DNA of 42,873 bases from Verrucomicrobiota bacterium (lineage in GTDB: Bacteria; Verrucomicrobiota; Verrucomicrobiia; Chthoniobacterales; UBA10450): contig QHNJ01000137.1 in NCBI GenBank assembly GCA_003218395.1, positions 1 through 42,873 on the forward strand, in the 5' to 3' direction. Positions 10,314-19,781 of this stretch are shown here, piece by piece. The position numbers and the translations under genes were made by a program. The notes beneath the pieces are model-generated. The model was given only the letters and a program-made list of their open reading frames with translations. It was not told the DNA's origin and ran no database searches. Within the stretch, counting starts at the first letter, position 1. The number at the start of each line of letters is the position of its first letter.

Positions 10314-11293
10314 GAGAAATTACTTATCGCCAGGCACTCAACGAAGCGCTGGCTGAAGAGTTGGAGCGCGATCCAAACGTTTTTTTGATGGGCGAGGAAG
10401 TCGCTGAATATCACGGCGCCTACAAGGTAAGTCAGGGCCTGCTTGAGCGCTTCGGACCGAGGCGCATCATCGACACCCCCATCAGCGAGAACGGATTTGC
10501 GGGCCTGGGTGTTGGTGCGGCGATGGTCGGCTTGCGGCCGATTATCGAGTTTATGACGTTCAGCTTTTCGCTCGTAGCTTTCGATCAGGTCGTGAATAAC
10601 GCGCCGAACATGTTCACAATGTCGGGGGGGCAATTTAATATCCCGATCACTTTCCGCGGTCCCAATGGACCGGCGCATCAACTCGGTGCAACGCACTCGC
10701 ACGCGACCGAAAACTTCTATGCCAGCGTGCCCGGCCTGAAAGTTTGCACGCCGGCCACGCCGCGTGACGCAAAAGGGCTGCTCAAAACAGCTGTGCGTGA
10801 TAACAATCCAGTGCTCGTTTTGGAAGCGGAACTGCTCTACAGCTCGAAGGGAATGGTCGAGCCGCCGGACGAAGAGCTGCTCATTCCTCTCGGCAAAGCG
10901 GAAGTGAAGCGGGAAGGCAGCGACGTGTCGGTTATTTGTTATGCGCAGACGGTTCCGCTCGCTCTTAAAGTCGCGGCTCAACTCGAGGAGGAAGACATCT
11001 CCGCCGAGATCGTCGATCTTCGGTCGATCAAGCCGCTGGACGAGAAAGCGATCTTTGATTCTGTCGCGAAAACGCATCGCGTGGTGATCGTAGAACAAGA
11101 TCATCCGTTTTGTGGCGTGGGCGCCGAAGTTTGCTACCGGATACAGAGAAACATTTTTGATGAGATCGACGCACCAATCCTTCGCGTATCGCAAGAAGAC
11201 GTACCGATGCCGTACAACGAGCGTCTCGAGAAAGCCGTGCTGCCGAACGCGGATAAACTCCTCGCTGCCGTGAAACAGGTTTGCTACGCATGA
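10310..11293 (+). CDS. pdhB: Pyruvate dehydrogenase E1 component, beta subunit
   Basis: REITYRQALNEALAEELERDPNVFLMGEEVAEYHGAYKVSQGLLERFGPRRIIDTPISENGFAGLGVGAAM; overlaps pdhA stop by 4 nt. Confidence 0.95.
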   Translation: MREITYRQALNEALAEELERDPNVFLMGEEVAEYHGAYKVSQGLLERFGPRRIIDTPISENGFAGLGVGAAMVGLRPIIEFMTFSFSLVAFDQVVNNAPNMFTMSGGQFNIPITFRGPNGPAHQLGATHSHATENFYASVPGLKVCTPATPRDAKGLLKTAVRDNNPVLVLEAELLYSSKGMVEPPDEELLIPLGKAEVKREGSDVSVICYAQTVPLALKVAAQLEEEDISAEIVDLRSIKPLDEKAIFDSVAKTHRVVIVEQDHPFCGVGAEVCYRIQRNIFDEIDAPILRVSQEDVPMPYNERLEKAVLPNADKLLAAVKQVCYA

Positions 11294-11304
11294 CGACGTT
11301 AAAA

Positions 11305-11357
11305 GAGTTACAGATGTTACAAGGTTCAAAAGGGAAACTGTTGTAACATTGTAACTC
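11305..11357. repeat. Inverted repeat in the pdhB-E2 intergenic region
   Basis: gagttacagatgttacaa (11305-11322) pairs with ttgtaacattgtaactc (11341-11357), one bulged base; 18-nt loop. Confidence 0.8.
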
Positions 11358-11382
11358 CTGTAACCTCTTTACCTTTTTCATC

Positions 11383-12685
11383 ATGCCAGAAATTCAAATG
11401 CCGAAACTGAGCGACACGATGACGGAGGGTACTCTCGTCGCGTGGAAGAAAAAGAAGGGCGACGAAATTTCGGCCGGCGAAGTGCTGGCCGAGATCGAGA
11501 CCGACAAGGCGACCATGGAATGGGAATCGCCTGAAGATGGAACGCTCACCGAAATTTATGTCGAAGAAGGCGGCAAGGTAAACGTCGGCGACAAGATCGC
11601 GTTCATCGGCGGCGAAGGCGAGGAGGCGCCAAAGGAAGAGGAAAAAGCGGAAGAAAAAAAGGGAGAGGGCCCAGAAGGCGAGAAGCAAGACGAGAAAGCA
11701 AAGCGTGAGAAGGAGGAAGCAAAAAAGGAGCCGGAGGAAAAGGAAGAGATAGCAAGAAAAGAAGAAAAGCCGGAGAAGCCGAAAACGGAAAAGAAAGAGG
11801 AAAAAAGAGCGACGCCACAGAAGGCGGAAAAGAAAGTTGAAGCTGAAAAACCAGCGCCAACGATCGAGAGGCCTGAAGAAGCGCGCGTAAAAGCGTCACC
11901 GGTCGCGCGGCGAATTGCAGCCGAACTCGGCGTTGATCTTTCCAGCGTCAAGGGCACAGGCCCGGAAGGTCGTGTCACCGAAACCGACGTGCGCGCCGCC
12001 GCGCATTCAACTCTCCGGCATGCGCAAAATCATCGCGCAACGCCTAGTCGAAAGTCTCGGCCCGATTCCGCATTTTTATCTGAATATCGACATCAATGCC
12101 GGTCCGCTCATGGAGGCGCGCGAGGAATTGAAATCGGCCGGCGAAGAGGCGGACGCCGCCAAAATCACAGTGAACGACTTTGTTTTAAAGGCCGCCGTAC
12201 AGGCCGCAGTAAAGGTGCCGCGAGTGAATGCCTCGTTCGATGGCGATGCATTTGTGCAGTACGCCGATGTCGATCTTGGCATCGCGGTCGCGATTGAAGA
12301 TGGATTGTTGACGCCGGTGATCCGCGCGGCGCAAAACAAATCGCTACGCGAGATCAGTGAGCTGGTGAAGGACCTGGCGCATCGTGCGCGCAACAAACGA
12401 ATGAAGCCTGAAGAATTTCAAGGCGGCACATTCACCGTTTCCAATCTTGGCGGCATGGGAATCGACAGTTTTGCCGCCGTCATTAATCCGCCGCAAGGAT
12501 TCATTCTCGCCGTCGGCAAGATCACGAAAGTGCCCGTCATCGATGATTGCGATCAAATCGTTGTCGGCCATCGCATGTTGATCACGATGAGCTGTGACCA
12601 CCGCGTCATCGACGGCGCTCTCGGTGCCGAATATCTGAAAGAACTCCGGCATCTGCTGGAAAACCCGGCGCTGCTTTTGGTCTGA
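11383..12685 (+). pseudogene. pdhC: Dihydrolipoamide acetyltransferase (PDH E2) with an apparent frameshift between subunit-binding and catalytic domains
   Basis: Frame 1 (11383..12297): lipoyl domain EIETDKATMEWESPEDGTL and PSBD ASPVARRIAAELGVDLSSVKGTGPEGRVTETDV. Frame 2 (11915..12685): RIQLSGMRKIIAQRLVESLGPIPHFYLNIDINAG...MSCDHRVIDGALGAEYL. Switch near 11995-12010. Confidence 0.85.
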
Positions 12686-12761
12686 ATCGGTTGTCGTGCA
12701 GGGCAATGGAAATTCTGGGGACCACAGACTCGAGCCTGCGCTGCCCGGAACCTCAGGCGCG

Positions 12762-13247
12762 TTATCGCATCGCTGTTTCCCAGGCCATGAAGTCATCCAG
12801 GGTTTGCCGGGTTCTCGCGGCCGCAAACTCGATAACGGTCGCGTCATCCACAAAGCCGAGAAACGGGGTTTTGTCTGGAATCAAATCGAATGGGTCGACC
12901 AAATAACTGAGAGCTGCAACGATCCACAAGAGCGCGTCGCTCGAAACCTGATCGTATTCGCCGCGATGGTACGCGCGGATTAACCGCAACATCGTTTGGA
13001 GATAGGACCAGTTGTCTTGGAACGGCTCCCTGGGGACTGCCGCTGCCTTTCTCGCCGCCTCGTTGAAAAGCGCTTGTAAACTTTCGGGATTGTTGACACA
13101 CGATTTCGCATTGATTAGCGCCCGGGCAAACGCATCGCTACGAAGGGCAGGTTTCTGATACGGGATGCGCTGCTCAAGATTCTTCGAAGCCGACCGCCCC
13201 CGTGTCGTTCTCCGCGATTTCGTTTTGACCTTTTTCGCCTTTTTCAT
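12762..13247 (-). CDS. YkvA/DUF1232 family protein with basic N-terminus
   Basis: DALLWIVAALSYLVDPFDLIPDKTPFLGFVDDATVI; N-terminal MKKAKKVKTKSRRTTRGRSASK. Confidence 0.85.
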   Translation of the reverse strand: MKKAKKVKTKSRRTTRGRSASKNLEQRIPYQKPALRSDAFARALINAKSCVNNPESLQALFNEAARKAAAVPREPFQDNWSYLQTMLRLIRAYHRGEYDQVSSDALLWIVAALSYLVDPFDLIPDKTPFLGFVDDATVIEFAAARTRQTLDDFMAWETAMR

Positions 13248-13320
13248 GAAACGCTATGAAAGCACCTCGATTCGCCGATGAGAAGCCGATTCGTCTTTAA
13301 TTAAAGATCGACGATCAATC

Positions 13321-14346
13321 CTAAGGTTTTGTCGCGAAAATCAACGGTGATGGTCCGGGCGCTTGGAGTTTGCGTACTTTTTTGAAGCCAGCTTCTTCAA
13401 GCCAGCGTTTGATTTCGCTAAAGCTGAACGTATCGCCCCGTTCGCTGTGGACCAGCATGTTCACGGCAAAGATCAATCCATTCAACGGTCCCGTGCGATC
13501 GTCATTCACCAGCCATTCGGCAATTGCGATAATTCCACCGGATTTAAGCGCCCGAAAAGTTTTCGCGAGCAACTTTCGGCTACGCTCTTCGCCTTCGGTA
13601 TGAAGAATGTGACCCAGCGTGGCGATGTCGTACCCATTGCCAAAATCGGCTTCGAGCACGTCGCCTTCGATGTAGGAGAAGCGATCAGCCACGCCGAATT
13701 TCTGCGTGATGCGCTTGGTAGTCGGAATCATTTCCGGCCAATCCTGCGCCGTCACGCGTATAAGAGGCGATTGTTGCGCGAGCGCAATTCCCCAAATGCC
13801 AGAGCCGGCGGCGACATCGAGCACGCGAACAGCGTCGCGTTTCTTCGCAAGACGGAGCGCCTGCCCTAGCGCGGTGGCCGCCGGATAACTCATCGGGATA
13901 ATGTGCTCGACGAGGACCGAAAAAAATTGCGGCCCGTGCGCCTGCAGATTAAGCGCAACTGGCGGTGCGCTGGTTTTTACCGCTTCACCCAAGTGCAGCC
14001 AATCAGGAATGTGATGGCTCTTCACCATGGCGAAAAGTCCAGCGAGGCTGCCCGGCTTGTCGGTTACGAGAAAGTTTTCGCTTTCGGGCGTGAGCGAATA
14101 TTTTCCCTGTCGGTCCTTTTTTAAGAGTTCGAGGCCAACCAGCGCATTCATGATTGCCCGGAGTCCTCGCTCGGATGCGCCGGTTTTGTTTTTGACTTGC
14201 TGGACTGTTTTCGAACCGTTTTGAAGCGAATCGAAGACTTTGTTGGTCGCTGCGGCTCCGATGATGAGCGGCGGCGTGTAAGCGGAGGCAAATTGCATCA
14301 GGCGCTCGGGAGTGACTTGTTTTTTCTTGGAAGTTTTCCTTGGCAT
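13321..14346 (-). CDS. SAM-dependent O-methyltransferase with winged-helix dimerisation domain
   Basis: Dimerisation/HTH region GAAATNKVFDSLQNGSKTVQQVKNKTGASERGLRAIMNALVGLELL; VLDVAAGSGIWGIALAQ. ORF extends to 14382; MPRKTSKKK start preferred. Confidence 0.82.
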   Translation of the reverse strand: MPRKTSKKKQVTPERLMQFASAYTPPLIIGAAATNKVFDSLQNGSKTVQQVKNKTGASERGLRAIMNALVGLELLKKDRQGKYSLTPESENFLVTDKPGSLAGLFAMVKSHHIPDWLHLGEAVKTSAPPVALNLQAHGPQFFSVLVEHIIPMSYPAATALGQALRLAKKRDAVRVLDVAAGSGIWGIALAQQSPLIRVTAQDWPEMIPTTKRITQKFGVADRFSYIEGDVLEADFGNGYDIATLGHILHTEGEERSRKLLAKTFRALKSGGIIAIAEWLVNDDRTGPLNGLIFAVNMLVHSERGDTFSFSEIKRWLEEAGFKKVRKLQAPGPSPLIFATKP

Positions 14347-14516
14347 TTTTGATTTGGCTTTTTGGATCGTAAGATCGATCAATAACGAGCGTGGCGGCGC
14401 TGGTAAATCAGTTAACTGTGTCGAACAATTCTAACAAAAGGACGTGGCGCACGACATCGTTCATTATTCATGCAACACGCGGTGTGATTCGAGATCAAAC
14501 GCTCAGGCGCAACATT

Positions 14517-14768
14517 ATGTTTATTTTGCTTCTCGCCGCGCTGACCCTCCTGTTTTCTGGCACAACATTTTTGCAAACAACGCTTAATCCGCGCGAGCGC
14601 CCAATCTGGTTTATTCTGTTTTGGATCGTTTGCGGATGGTTAACCGTGACGGCGCTGTTCCTGGCGATCTTCGATTTGCTGGTCGTCACACTCCAATCGC
14701 GCAGAGCGCAACGGTCGCTGCGGGAGAATCTGAAAACGAAGTCGCCAAAATCGACAATTAACGAATGA
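14517..14768 (+). CDS. Small hypothetical membrane protein
   Basis: MFILLLAALTLLFSGTTFLQTTLNPRERPIWFILFWIVCGWLTVTALFLAIFDLLVVTLQSRRAQ: two TM helices; ORF extends upstream to 14391. Confidence 0.5.
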   Translation: MFILLLAALTLLFSGTTFLQTTLNPRERPIWFILFWIVCGWLTVTALFLAIFDLLVVTLQSRRAQRSLRENLKTKSPKSTINE

Positions 14769-14775
14769 TCGGGGC

Positions 14776-16104
14776 GTGAAAATGGCGACAACCAGGCAGC
14801 GATCGTCTGAGCCGCGCTTCCGATCGGTCGCCGGTCGCCATGGCGGCGTTCGGCCCGGCGAACATAGAGACGGCTACAAGTCGCGCGAGGAAATGGAAGC
14901 GACGGAGCGCGCCACGATTGCGCCGTTTGCCCAGAGATCTGGCGATTCGCGCGGCCGAAAATATCCAGAGCCCAGCCATGCGTATCGCACAGAATTTCAA
15001 CGAGATCGCGCACGCATCATTCATTCGCGGGCCTTTCGCAGGCTCGAGTACAAAACGCAGGTCTTCCTGAATGGGACCGGTGACCATTTGCGCACCCGGT
15101 TGACTCATTCGATCGAGGTGGCCTCCATCAGCCGCACAATCGCGCGTGCATTGGGACTGAACGAAGACCTCGCGGAAGCAATTGCACTCGCCCATGACCT
15201 GGGCCATTCGCCTTTTGGCCACTCCGGAGAAGAGATGCTCGCCGAATGTATGCGCGCTCACGGTGGGTTCGATCACAACCGCCAGAGCTTGCGGGTCGTG
15301 GAGCTCCTCGAAAATCCGTATCCAAAGTTTCCGGGTTTGAACCTGACATTTGAAGTACTGGAAGGTTTGCGAAAACATCGAGCCTTTTATGAGATGCCGA
15401 AAGTGGCGCGACCCGCCTTGGGCGGGTTGCAAGGTGAAGAAGGCAAGCTCACTACGGGGCGAATCCGTGTCGCCGCGGCGACCGGACCAGAGGTTCACTC
15501 CGCTTTAGAGAAGTATCATTGTCCATCATTGGAGGCGCAGATCGCAGATCTCGCGGACGAGATCACTTATTACAGTCATGATCTGGATGATGCGGTCGAT
15601 TTTGAAATTTTAAGCGCGGAGCGATTGGAAGAAAACGAAGTCTGGCGTCACAGCCGTCGCGCCGTGCTGGCACGTTATCCTGACGCGCGCGAACCTGAGC
15701 TGCACAGGTTGATCATTCGCGACATTATCGATGTGCAAGTGCGCGATGTGATAACAACAAGCGCGCAATCGATTGCTGATGCTGGTGTGCAAAGTGCGGA
15801 TTCAGTCCGCGTACAGCCGGCACCGCTCATTTGCTACAGTGACGATCTGTTACAAGCAAATCGCGCCCTGCGGAAGTTTCTATATGAGAATGTTTACTAT
15901 CACCCACGCGTTGCCGGTGTGAACCGGCGCGCGTGCGAGATGCTGAGAAAAGTCTTCGAAACATACCTTCTCGATCCTGACCGACTCGGCGACACAGCAA
16001 CAAAACGAATTGAGGTAGAAGGGCTGCATCGCACTGTATGTGACTACATTGCGGGAATGACCGATCGCTATTTGATGGAAGAATATGCGCGCATCGCCCT
16101 GTAG
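14776..16104 (+). CDS. dgt: Deoxyguanosinetriphosphate triphosphohydrolase-like protein (HD domain)
   Basis: FQRDRARIIHSRAFRRLEYKTQVFLNGTGDHLRTRLTHSIEVASISRTIARALGLNEDLAEAIALAHDLGHSPFGHSGEE. Confidence 0.93.
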   Translation: MKMATTRQRSSEPRFRSVAGRHGGVRPGEHRDGYKSREEMEATERATIAPFAQRSGDSRGRKYPEPSHAYRTEFQRDRARIIHSRAFRRLEYKTQVFLNGTGDHLRTRLTHSIEVASISRTIARALGLNEDLAEAIALAHDLGHSPFGHSGEEMLAECMRAHGGFDHNRQSLRVVELLENPYPKFPGLNLTFEVLEGLRKHRAFYEMPKVARPALGGLQGEEGKLTTGRIRVAAATGPEVHSALEKYHCPSLEAQIADLADEITYYSHDLDDAVDFEILSAERLEENEVWRHSRRAVLARYPDAREPELHRLIIRDIIDVQVRDVITTSAQSIADAGVQSADSVRVQPAPLICYSDDLLQANRALRKFLYENVYYHPRVAGVNRRACEMLRKVFETYLLDPDRLGDTATKRIEVEGLHRTVCDYIAGMTDRYLMEEYARIAL

Positions 16105-16149
16105 CGCCTCGCTGCGCGGGGGCGGCGCCGATGAGTTCGAGACAGGCAC

Positions 16150-16174
16150 GCCGCGCGTCTCACAGACACGTGGC
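16150..16174. repeat. Palindrome with 11-bp arms and 3-nt loop between convergent genes
   Basis: GCCGCGCGTCT-CAC-AGACACGTGGC; one mismatch and one wobble. Confidence 0.6.
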
Positions 16175-16179
16175 GACAG

Positions 16180-16812
16180 TCACGCTGCCGCGCTTCCATT
16201 CTCTTCACGCAAATACTGTATCACGAGCCGCAGCCGCTGATTTATTGAAAGTTCTTCAAGAATGCGCTGGCGGTGCAGAGGATCGCTCACGAATGTTGAG
16301 GCGACGAGATCGGCGAGCATTTCCGGGTCGCTTAAATCGGAGAGATACCGATCTACTTTGGGCGGAAGCTGCCGTTGCCCATCGTTTTTGAGGTTCGAAT
16401 AAAGCTCCAGGACTTTGGTAGCGAGCGCTTCGGTTTCAACCGAAGGGACGGAGTCAGATTCAAGGGAGTCAATTGTCGCGACCGGAAACGGCGCTTCTTG
16501 CTCGAAATCTCTGAATCGTACACGCTCCAGCCCCTGCAGAATCAGGTTCGAAGTGCCATCGCCGCGTTCGACGCAGGCGCGAATCAGACCGACCCCGGCG
16601 ATGTGAAAGAAATCTGCGCGCGATTGCCATTCTGTGCAGTGTGGTTTGATCAGTGCGACGCAGAACATGCGATGATGAGCGAGGGCGTGCTTTAGCATCT
16701 TGCGGTAGCGCGGCTCGAAGATGTAAAGCGGAAGCAGCGCGTGCGGAAAGAGCAAAGCCCCGGGCAAAGGCATGACCGGTACTCGCTTGGGCAAAATGAC
16801 GGATGCAGCCAT
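16180..16812 (-). CDS. LON peptidase substrate-binding domain protein
   Basis: MAASVILPKRVPVMPLPGALLFPHALLPLYIFEPRYRKMLKHAL...CVERGDGTSNLILQGLERVRF; ORF track start 16893 overlaps aroD. Confidence 0.85.
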   Translation of the reverse strand: MAASVILPKRVPVMPLPGALLFPHALLPLYIFEPRYRKMLKHALAHHRMFCVALIKPHCTEWQSRADFFHIAGVGLIRACVERGDGTSNLILQGLERVRFRDFEQEAPFPVATIDSLESDSVPSVETEALATKVLELYSNLKNDGQRQLPPKVDRYLSDLSDPEMLADLVASTFVSDPLHRQRILEELSINQRLRLVIQYLREENGSAAA

Positions 16813-16889
16813 ACCGCGATCCTTTATTTTAGTAAAATATCCGCGCTGAGAAAAGGGCAAGCAGGCCGCACGCAAAAATACTCTCGCTA

Positions 16890-17576
16890 TCATCGAATTC
16901 CGAAGGCGCGAAGTTGTTCGAGCGACATTTGGCCTTCGATGTCGCTGTCACGAAGTGAAGCGTAGACGAGGACCGATCCGGCGCGTGAGAGCAGAACACG
17001 CGAAATTGCGCCAAGTTTGCCAATCCCCATCCCGCTTACGGCGAGATCGACATCTTTCTTTGTGACGAAGGCGAGCAGTCGCGCGAGCTGCGCCGGTGTG
17101 TCGGTGCGCGTCGCAACTTTGAAAATATCTGCGCCATGCGCTTTCGCCGCGCGTGCTTTGCGGCGCAAGAAACGCGAACCTGGTGTCGATTTGAGACTAT
17201 GGAACGAAATGATTCGCCGCACATTCTTCTCCCGCGCCAATTCGAGGACCGAGCGGAGAGCAGACGCCGAGCGCAACTCGACGTCGACATAATGGGCTCG
17301 GCGTAAAAATCGAGAAAGCAGATCGCGCCGCTCCCTGAGCGCCAACTTATTTGCACCGCCCTCCTGCGAATGTCGCGCGGTGATAATGAGTGGTGCACGC
17401 AATCTCGACAACTTGTTTTCCAACTCATCGACCATGCGCACGAGATGATCTAGTCGCAGTTCAAACAAATCCGGTGGTTTGCGCATTCGGATGGCAAAAT
17501 CCAGGCTCGCGCTCGACATGATGACGCCCACGAGGCGAGGACGCGGGCGGTCGTTGGCCGAGCTGCCTCCGGTCAT
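16890..17576 (-). CDS. aroD: Type I 3-dehydroquinate dehydratase
   Basis: LFELRLDHL, IITARHSQEGG, RIISFHSLKSTP, ADIFKVATRTDTPAQ, VSGMGIGKLGAISRVLLSRAGSVLVYAS. Confidence 0.85.
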   Translation of the reverse strand: MTGGSSANDRPRPRLVGVIMSSASLDFAIRMRKPPDLFELRLDHLVRMVDELENKLSRLRAPLIITARHSQEGGANKLALRERRDLLSRFLRRAHYVDVELRSASALRSVLELAREKNVRRIISFHSLKSTPGSRFLRRKARAAKAHGADIFKVATRTDTPAQLARLLAFVTKKDVDLAVSGMGIGKLGAISRVLLSRAGSVLVYASLRDSDIEGQMSLEQLRAFGIR

Positions 17577-17611
17577 ATATGTAAAAGCGGCGTGATGTTT
17601 GCCGATCTGGG

Positions 17612-18214
17612 CTATCGCCGCGGCGCGTACCGTAAAAGCATTCTCTCGACGTATTTGGCAAGGATGTCGAACTCGAGGTTCAATAAATCCCCGATCTGGG
17701 CATAATCGAGATTAGTGCAGCGTTTCGTGTGGGGGATGATCCACACGACGAAGCTTTTCGGAAGGACTTCCGCGATTGTAAGGCTGATCCCGTTGACTGC
17801 GATTGAACCTTTACTGACAACGTAATGCGCGAACTCAGCGGGTAGCTCAACTTCGAGGCGATGATCGAGTCCGCTCTCTTCAAAAGCCAAAATGAGTGAA
17901 GTGCAGTCGACGTGCCCTTGGACAAAATGCCCGCCAATGCACGCGTTTACGGATAGAGCGCACTCAAGATTTACCGGAGCCTCAGGCCGCAACACTCTTA
18001 GGTTCGTCCGGGCAACTGTCTCCTCGAGAAGATCGAAAGTGAGCTGATTGCCGCGGTGCGAGCTTACTGTGAGGCAACAGCCATTCACAGCCACACTGTT
18101 ACCGTTCCGTATTTTTTTCACGGTGTGCGGCGCAGCAATTTGCAATTGGGCGCCGCGATCGCTGACGCGAACCGCAACCACACTGCCGACTTCTTCAATC
18201 AGGCCGGTAAACAT
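17612..18214 (-). CDS. ribE: Riboflavin synthase alpha chain
   Basis: MFTGLIEEVGSV, NGCCLTV, FDLLEETVARTNL, GGHFVQGHVD, GSIAVNGISLTI, VVWIIPHTKRCTNL. Confidence 0.93.
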   Translation of the reverse strand: MFTGLIEEVGSVVAVRVSDRGAQLQIAAPHTVKKIRNGNSVAVNGCCLTVSSHRGNQLTFDLLEETVARTNLRVLRPEAPVNLECALSVNACIGGHFVQGHVDCTSLILAFEESGLDHRLEVELPAEFAHYVVSKGSIAVNGISLTIAEVLPKSFVVWIIPHTKRCTNLDYAQIGDLLNLEFDILAKYVERMLLRYAPRR

Positions 18215-18224
18215 CGATCAACCT

Positions 18225-19559
18225 TTAGCCGCCGCGCATCGTAACCCAGGAAACCAGGAAAAGCACCGGTAGCAGGATCGGAAGGGAGAACCTTACGACG
18301 AAGCCAACAAAACTTGGTGTATGCATTTTGTGTTGTTGTGCGATTGCCTTGATCATGAAATTGGGACTGTTGCCGATGTAAGTGACGGCTCCGAACAAAA
18401 CCGCACCCATTGAGACAGCGACCATTTCGGCCGTGCCATTGGAAAGAAATTCGCGCACCGCGGTCGGGCTCTCAATGCCAAGACCGGCGTGGCCAAGAGC
18501 GCCGGCAAAGAACATTATGTAGGTCGGCGCATTATCGAGGACTGCGGATAGACCGCCGGTAACCCAGTAAAATTTCGCGGGCGTGTCAATTGCAAGATCG
18601 CGCGCGTGCAACTGCATATAATCGAGCACCGGGACTATCGTGAGAAAGATTCCGAGGAAGAGCCAGCCGACCTCTTTTACCGGAGCAAATGAAAACTCAT
18701 TTGCCCAATGTACGCTTTTCGGTGTCGTGAAATAAGATCCTACGGCGGCGACCAACATGATTGCTTCGCGCAAAAATGGCGGATGCTGGATGAAAACCGC
18801 GCCGACAATGATCGCGAGAAAGAAAATGTTGCGCAGCCCCTCCATATTGATCATGCGAACACCGGTTTCCAGCTGTCGAGCTGCTGCGGATGCGCGGCGA
18901 AAATTATGTCGATCAACATAATAAAATATCAGAAGGAGACAAAGGAGCGCGACAGACCAGGACAGCCAGCAATGCTGAATCATCCACCAGAAAGGCACGC
19001 CTTTGAGATAGCCAAGGAAGAGCGGCGGGCCCATCGGAGTTAATCCACCGCCCACGTTGCTCACGAGAAAGATGAAGAACGCGGTGTGCAAACCGGTGTA
19101 ACGATATTTGTTCACTTGAAGCCATGGGCGAATGAAGAGCATGGACGCGCCCGTTGTGCCAAGAAAGCTTCCCGCGACTGTTCCGAGAAACAGAAATGTG
19201 CAATTGAACAAAGGCGTGGCTTCTCCGCGGATTTGCACGTGAATCCCGCCAGAGACGACGAAGAGCGAGCCGACCAACACCATGAAACGGATATAATCGC
19301 TGCCCTCATGCAGGATTCGTTCCGACTGCCGGATTCCGAAGAGATAATAGGCGGTCGTGATGGCCGCGAGAAAAAGGGCAATGAGATGATAGTAGCGTTC
19401 CCAATGATGTTTCAAGACGAGCGGGAGAAATGCGATGCAAAGCAAAAGCAGCCCGAAAGGCAGCATGATTAATCGACTCGGTTCGATCTGCGGTGCTGTC
19501 GTCAGAATGAAATCGCTTATCACGAATCTCACGTGGGGGCAGAAATGCGACAAAAACAA
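18225..19559 (-). CDS. Sodium:proton antiporter / ArsB-NhaD superfamily permease
   Basis: Polytopic; VGGGLTPMGPPLFLGYLKGVPF, GGLSAVLDNAPTYIMFFAGALGHAG, GAVTYIGNSPNFMIKAIA. Likely start internal (MLPFGLLLL). Confidence 0.78.
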   Translation of the reverse strand: MFLSHFCPHVRFVISDFILTTAPQIEPSRLIMLPFGLLLLCIAFLPLVLKHHWERYYHLIALFLAAITTAYYLFGIRQSERILHEGSDYIRFMVLVGSLFVVSGGIHVQIRGEATPLFNCTFLFLGTVAGSFLGTTGASMLFIRPWLQVNKYRYTGLHTAFFIFLVSNVGGGLTPMGPPLFLGYLKGVPFWWMIQHCWLSWSVALLCLLLIFYYVDRHNFRRASAAARQLETGVRMINMEGLRNIFFLAIIVGAVFIQHPPFLREAIMLVAAVGSYFTTPKSVHWANEFSFAPVKEVGWLFLGIFLTIVPVLDYMQLHARDLAIDTPAKFYWVTGGLSAVLDNAPTYIMFFAGALGHAGLGIESPTAVREFLSNGTAEMVAVSMGAVLFGAVTYIGNSPNFMIKAIAQQHKMHTPSFVGFVVRFSLPILLPVLFLVSWVTMRGG

Positions 19560-19781
19560 ATTTCATGCAATAGAAACTAACCAAAATGGTCGAATCGGGC
19601 GCCTTCAGATTTGCACGCGCTTGGATTTTCTCGAATTACGTTGCGCGCAGTGGCCGGTGGTATCGGTGAAGAAAAATCTTTGAGAGAATTGGGAAATCGC
19701 AAATATGCCGAATAGCGCCGACAATAACTGTGTGCACACGTTAGGCGTTCCTCTTCACCCACCCCAAATCTAGATGCAAGA

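Noticed and set aside
10289-11329. 346-aa minus-strand ORF opposite pdhB
   Set aside because: No recognisable motif; fully antisense to a strongly supported pdhB.
11556-11978. Ser/Phe-rich and Leu-rich minus-strand ORFs opposite PDH E2
   Set aside because: Antisense shadow of the Lys/Glu-rich linker; the plus-strand E2 domains are unambiguous.
12700-12745. Possible hairpin cagactcgagcctg between E2 and the DUF1232 gene
   Set aside because: Short stem with a mismatch, no T-tract; too weak to call a terminator or repeat.
19730-19739. 10-bp palindrome GTGTGCACAC
   Set aside because: Short palindromes are common; no second copy or positional logic.
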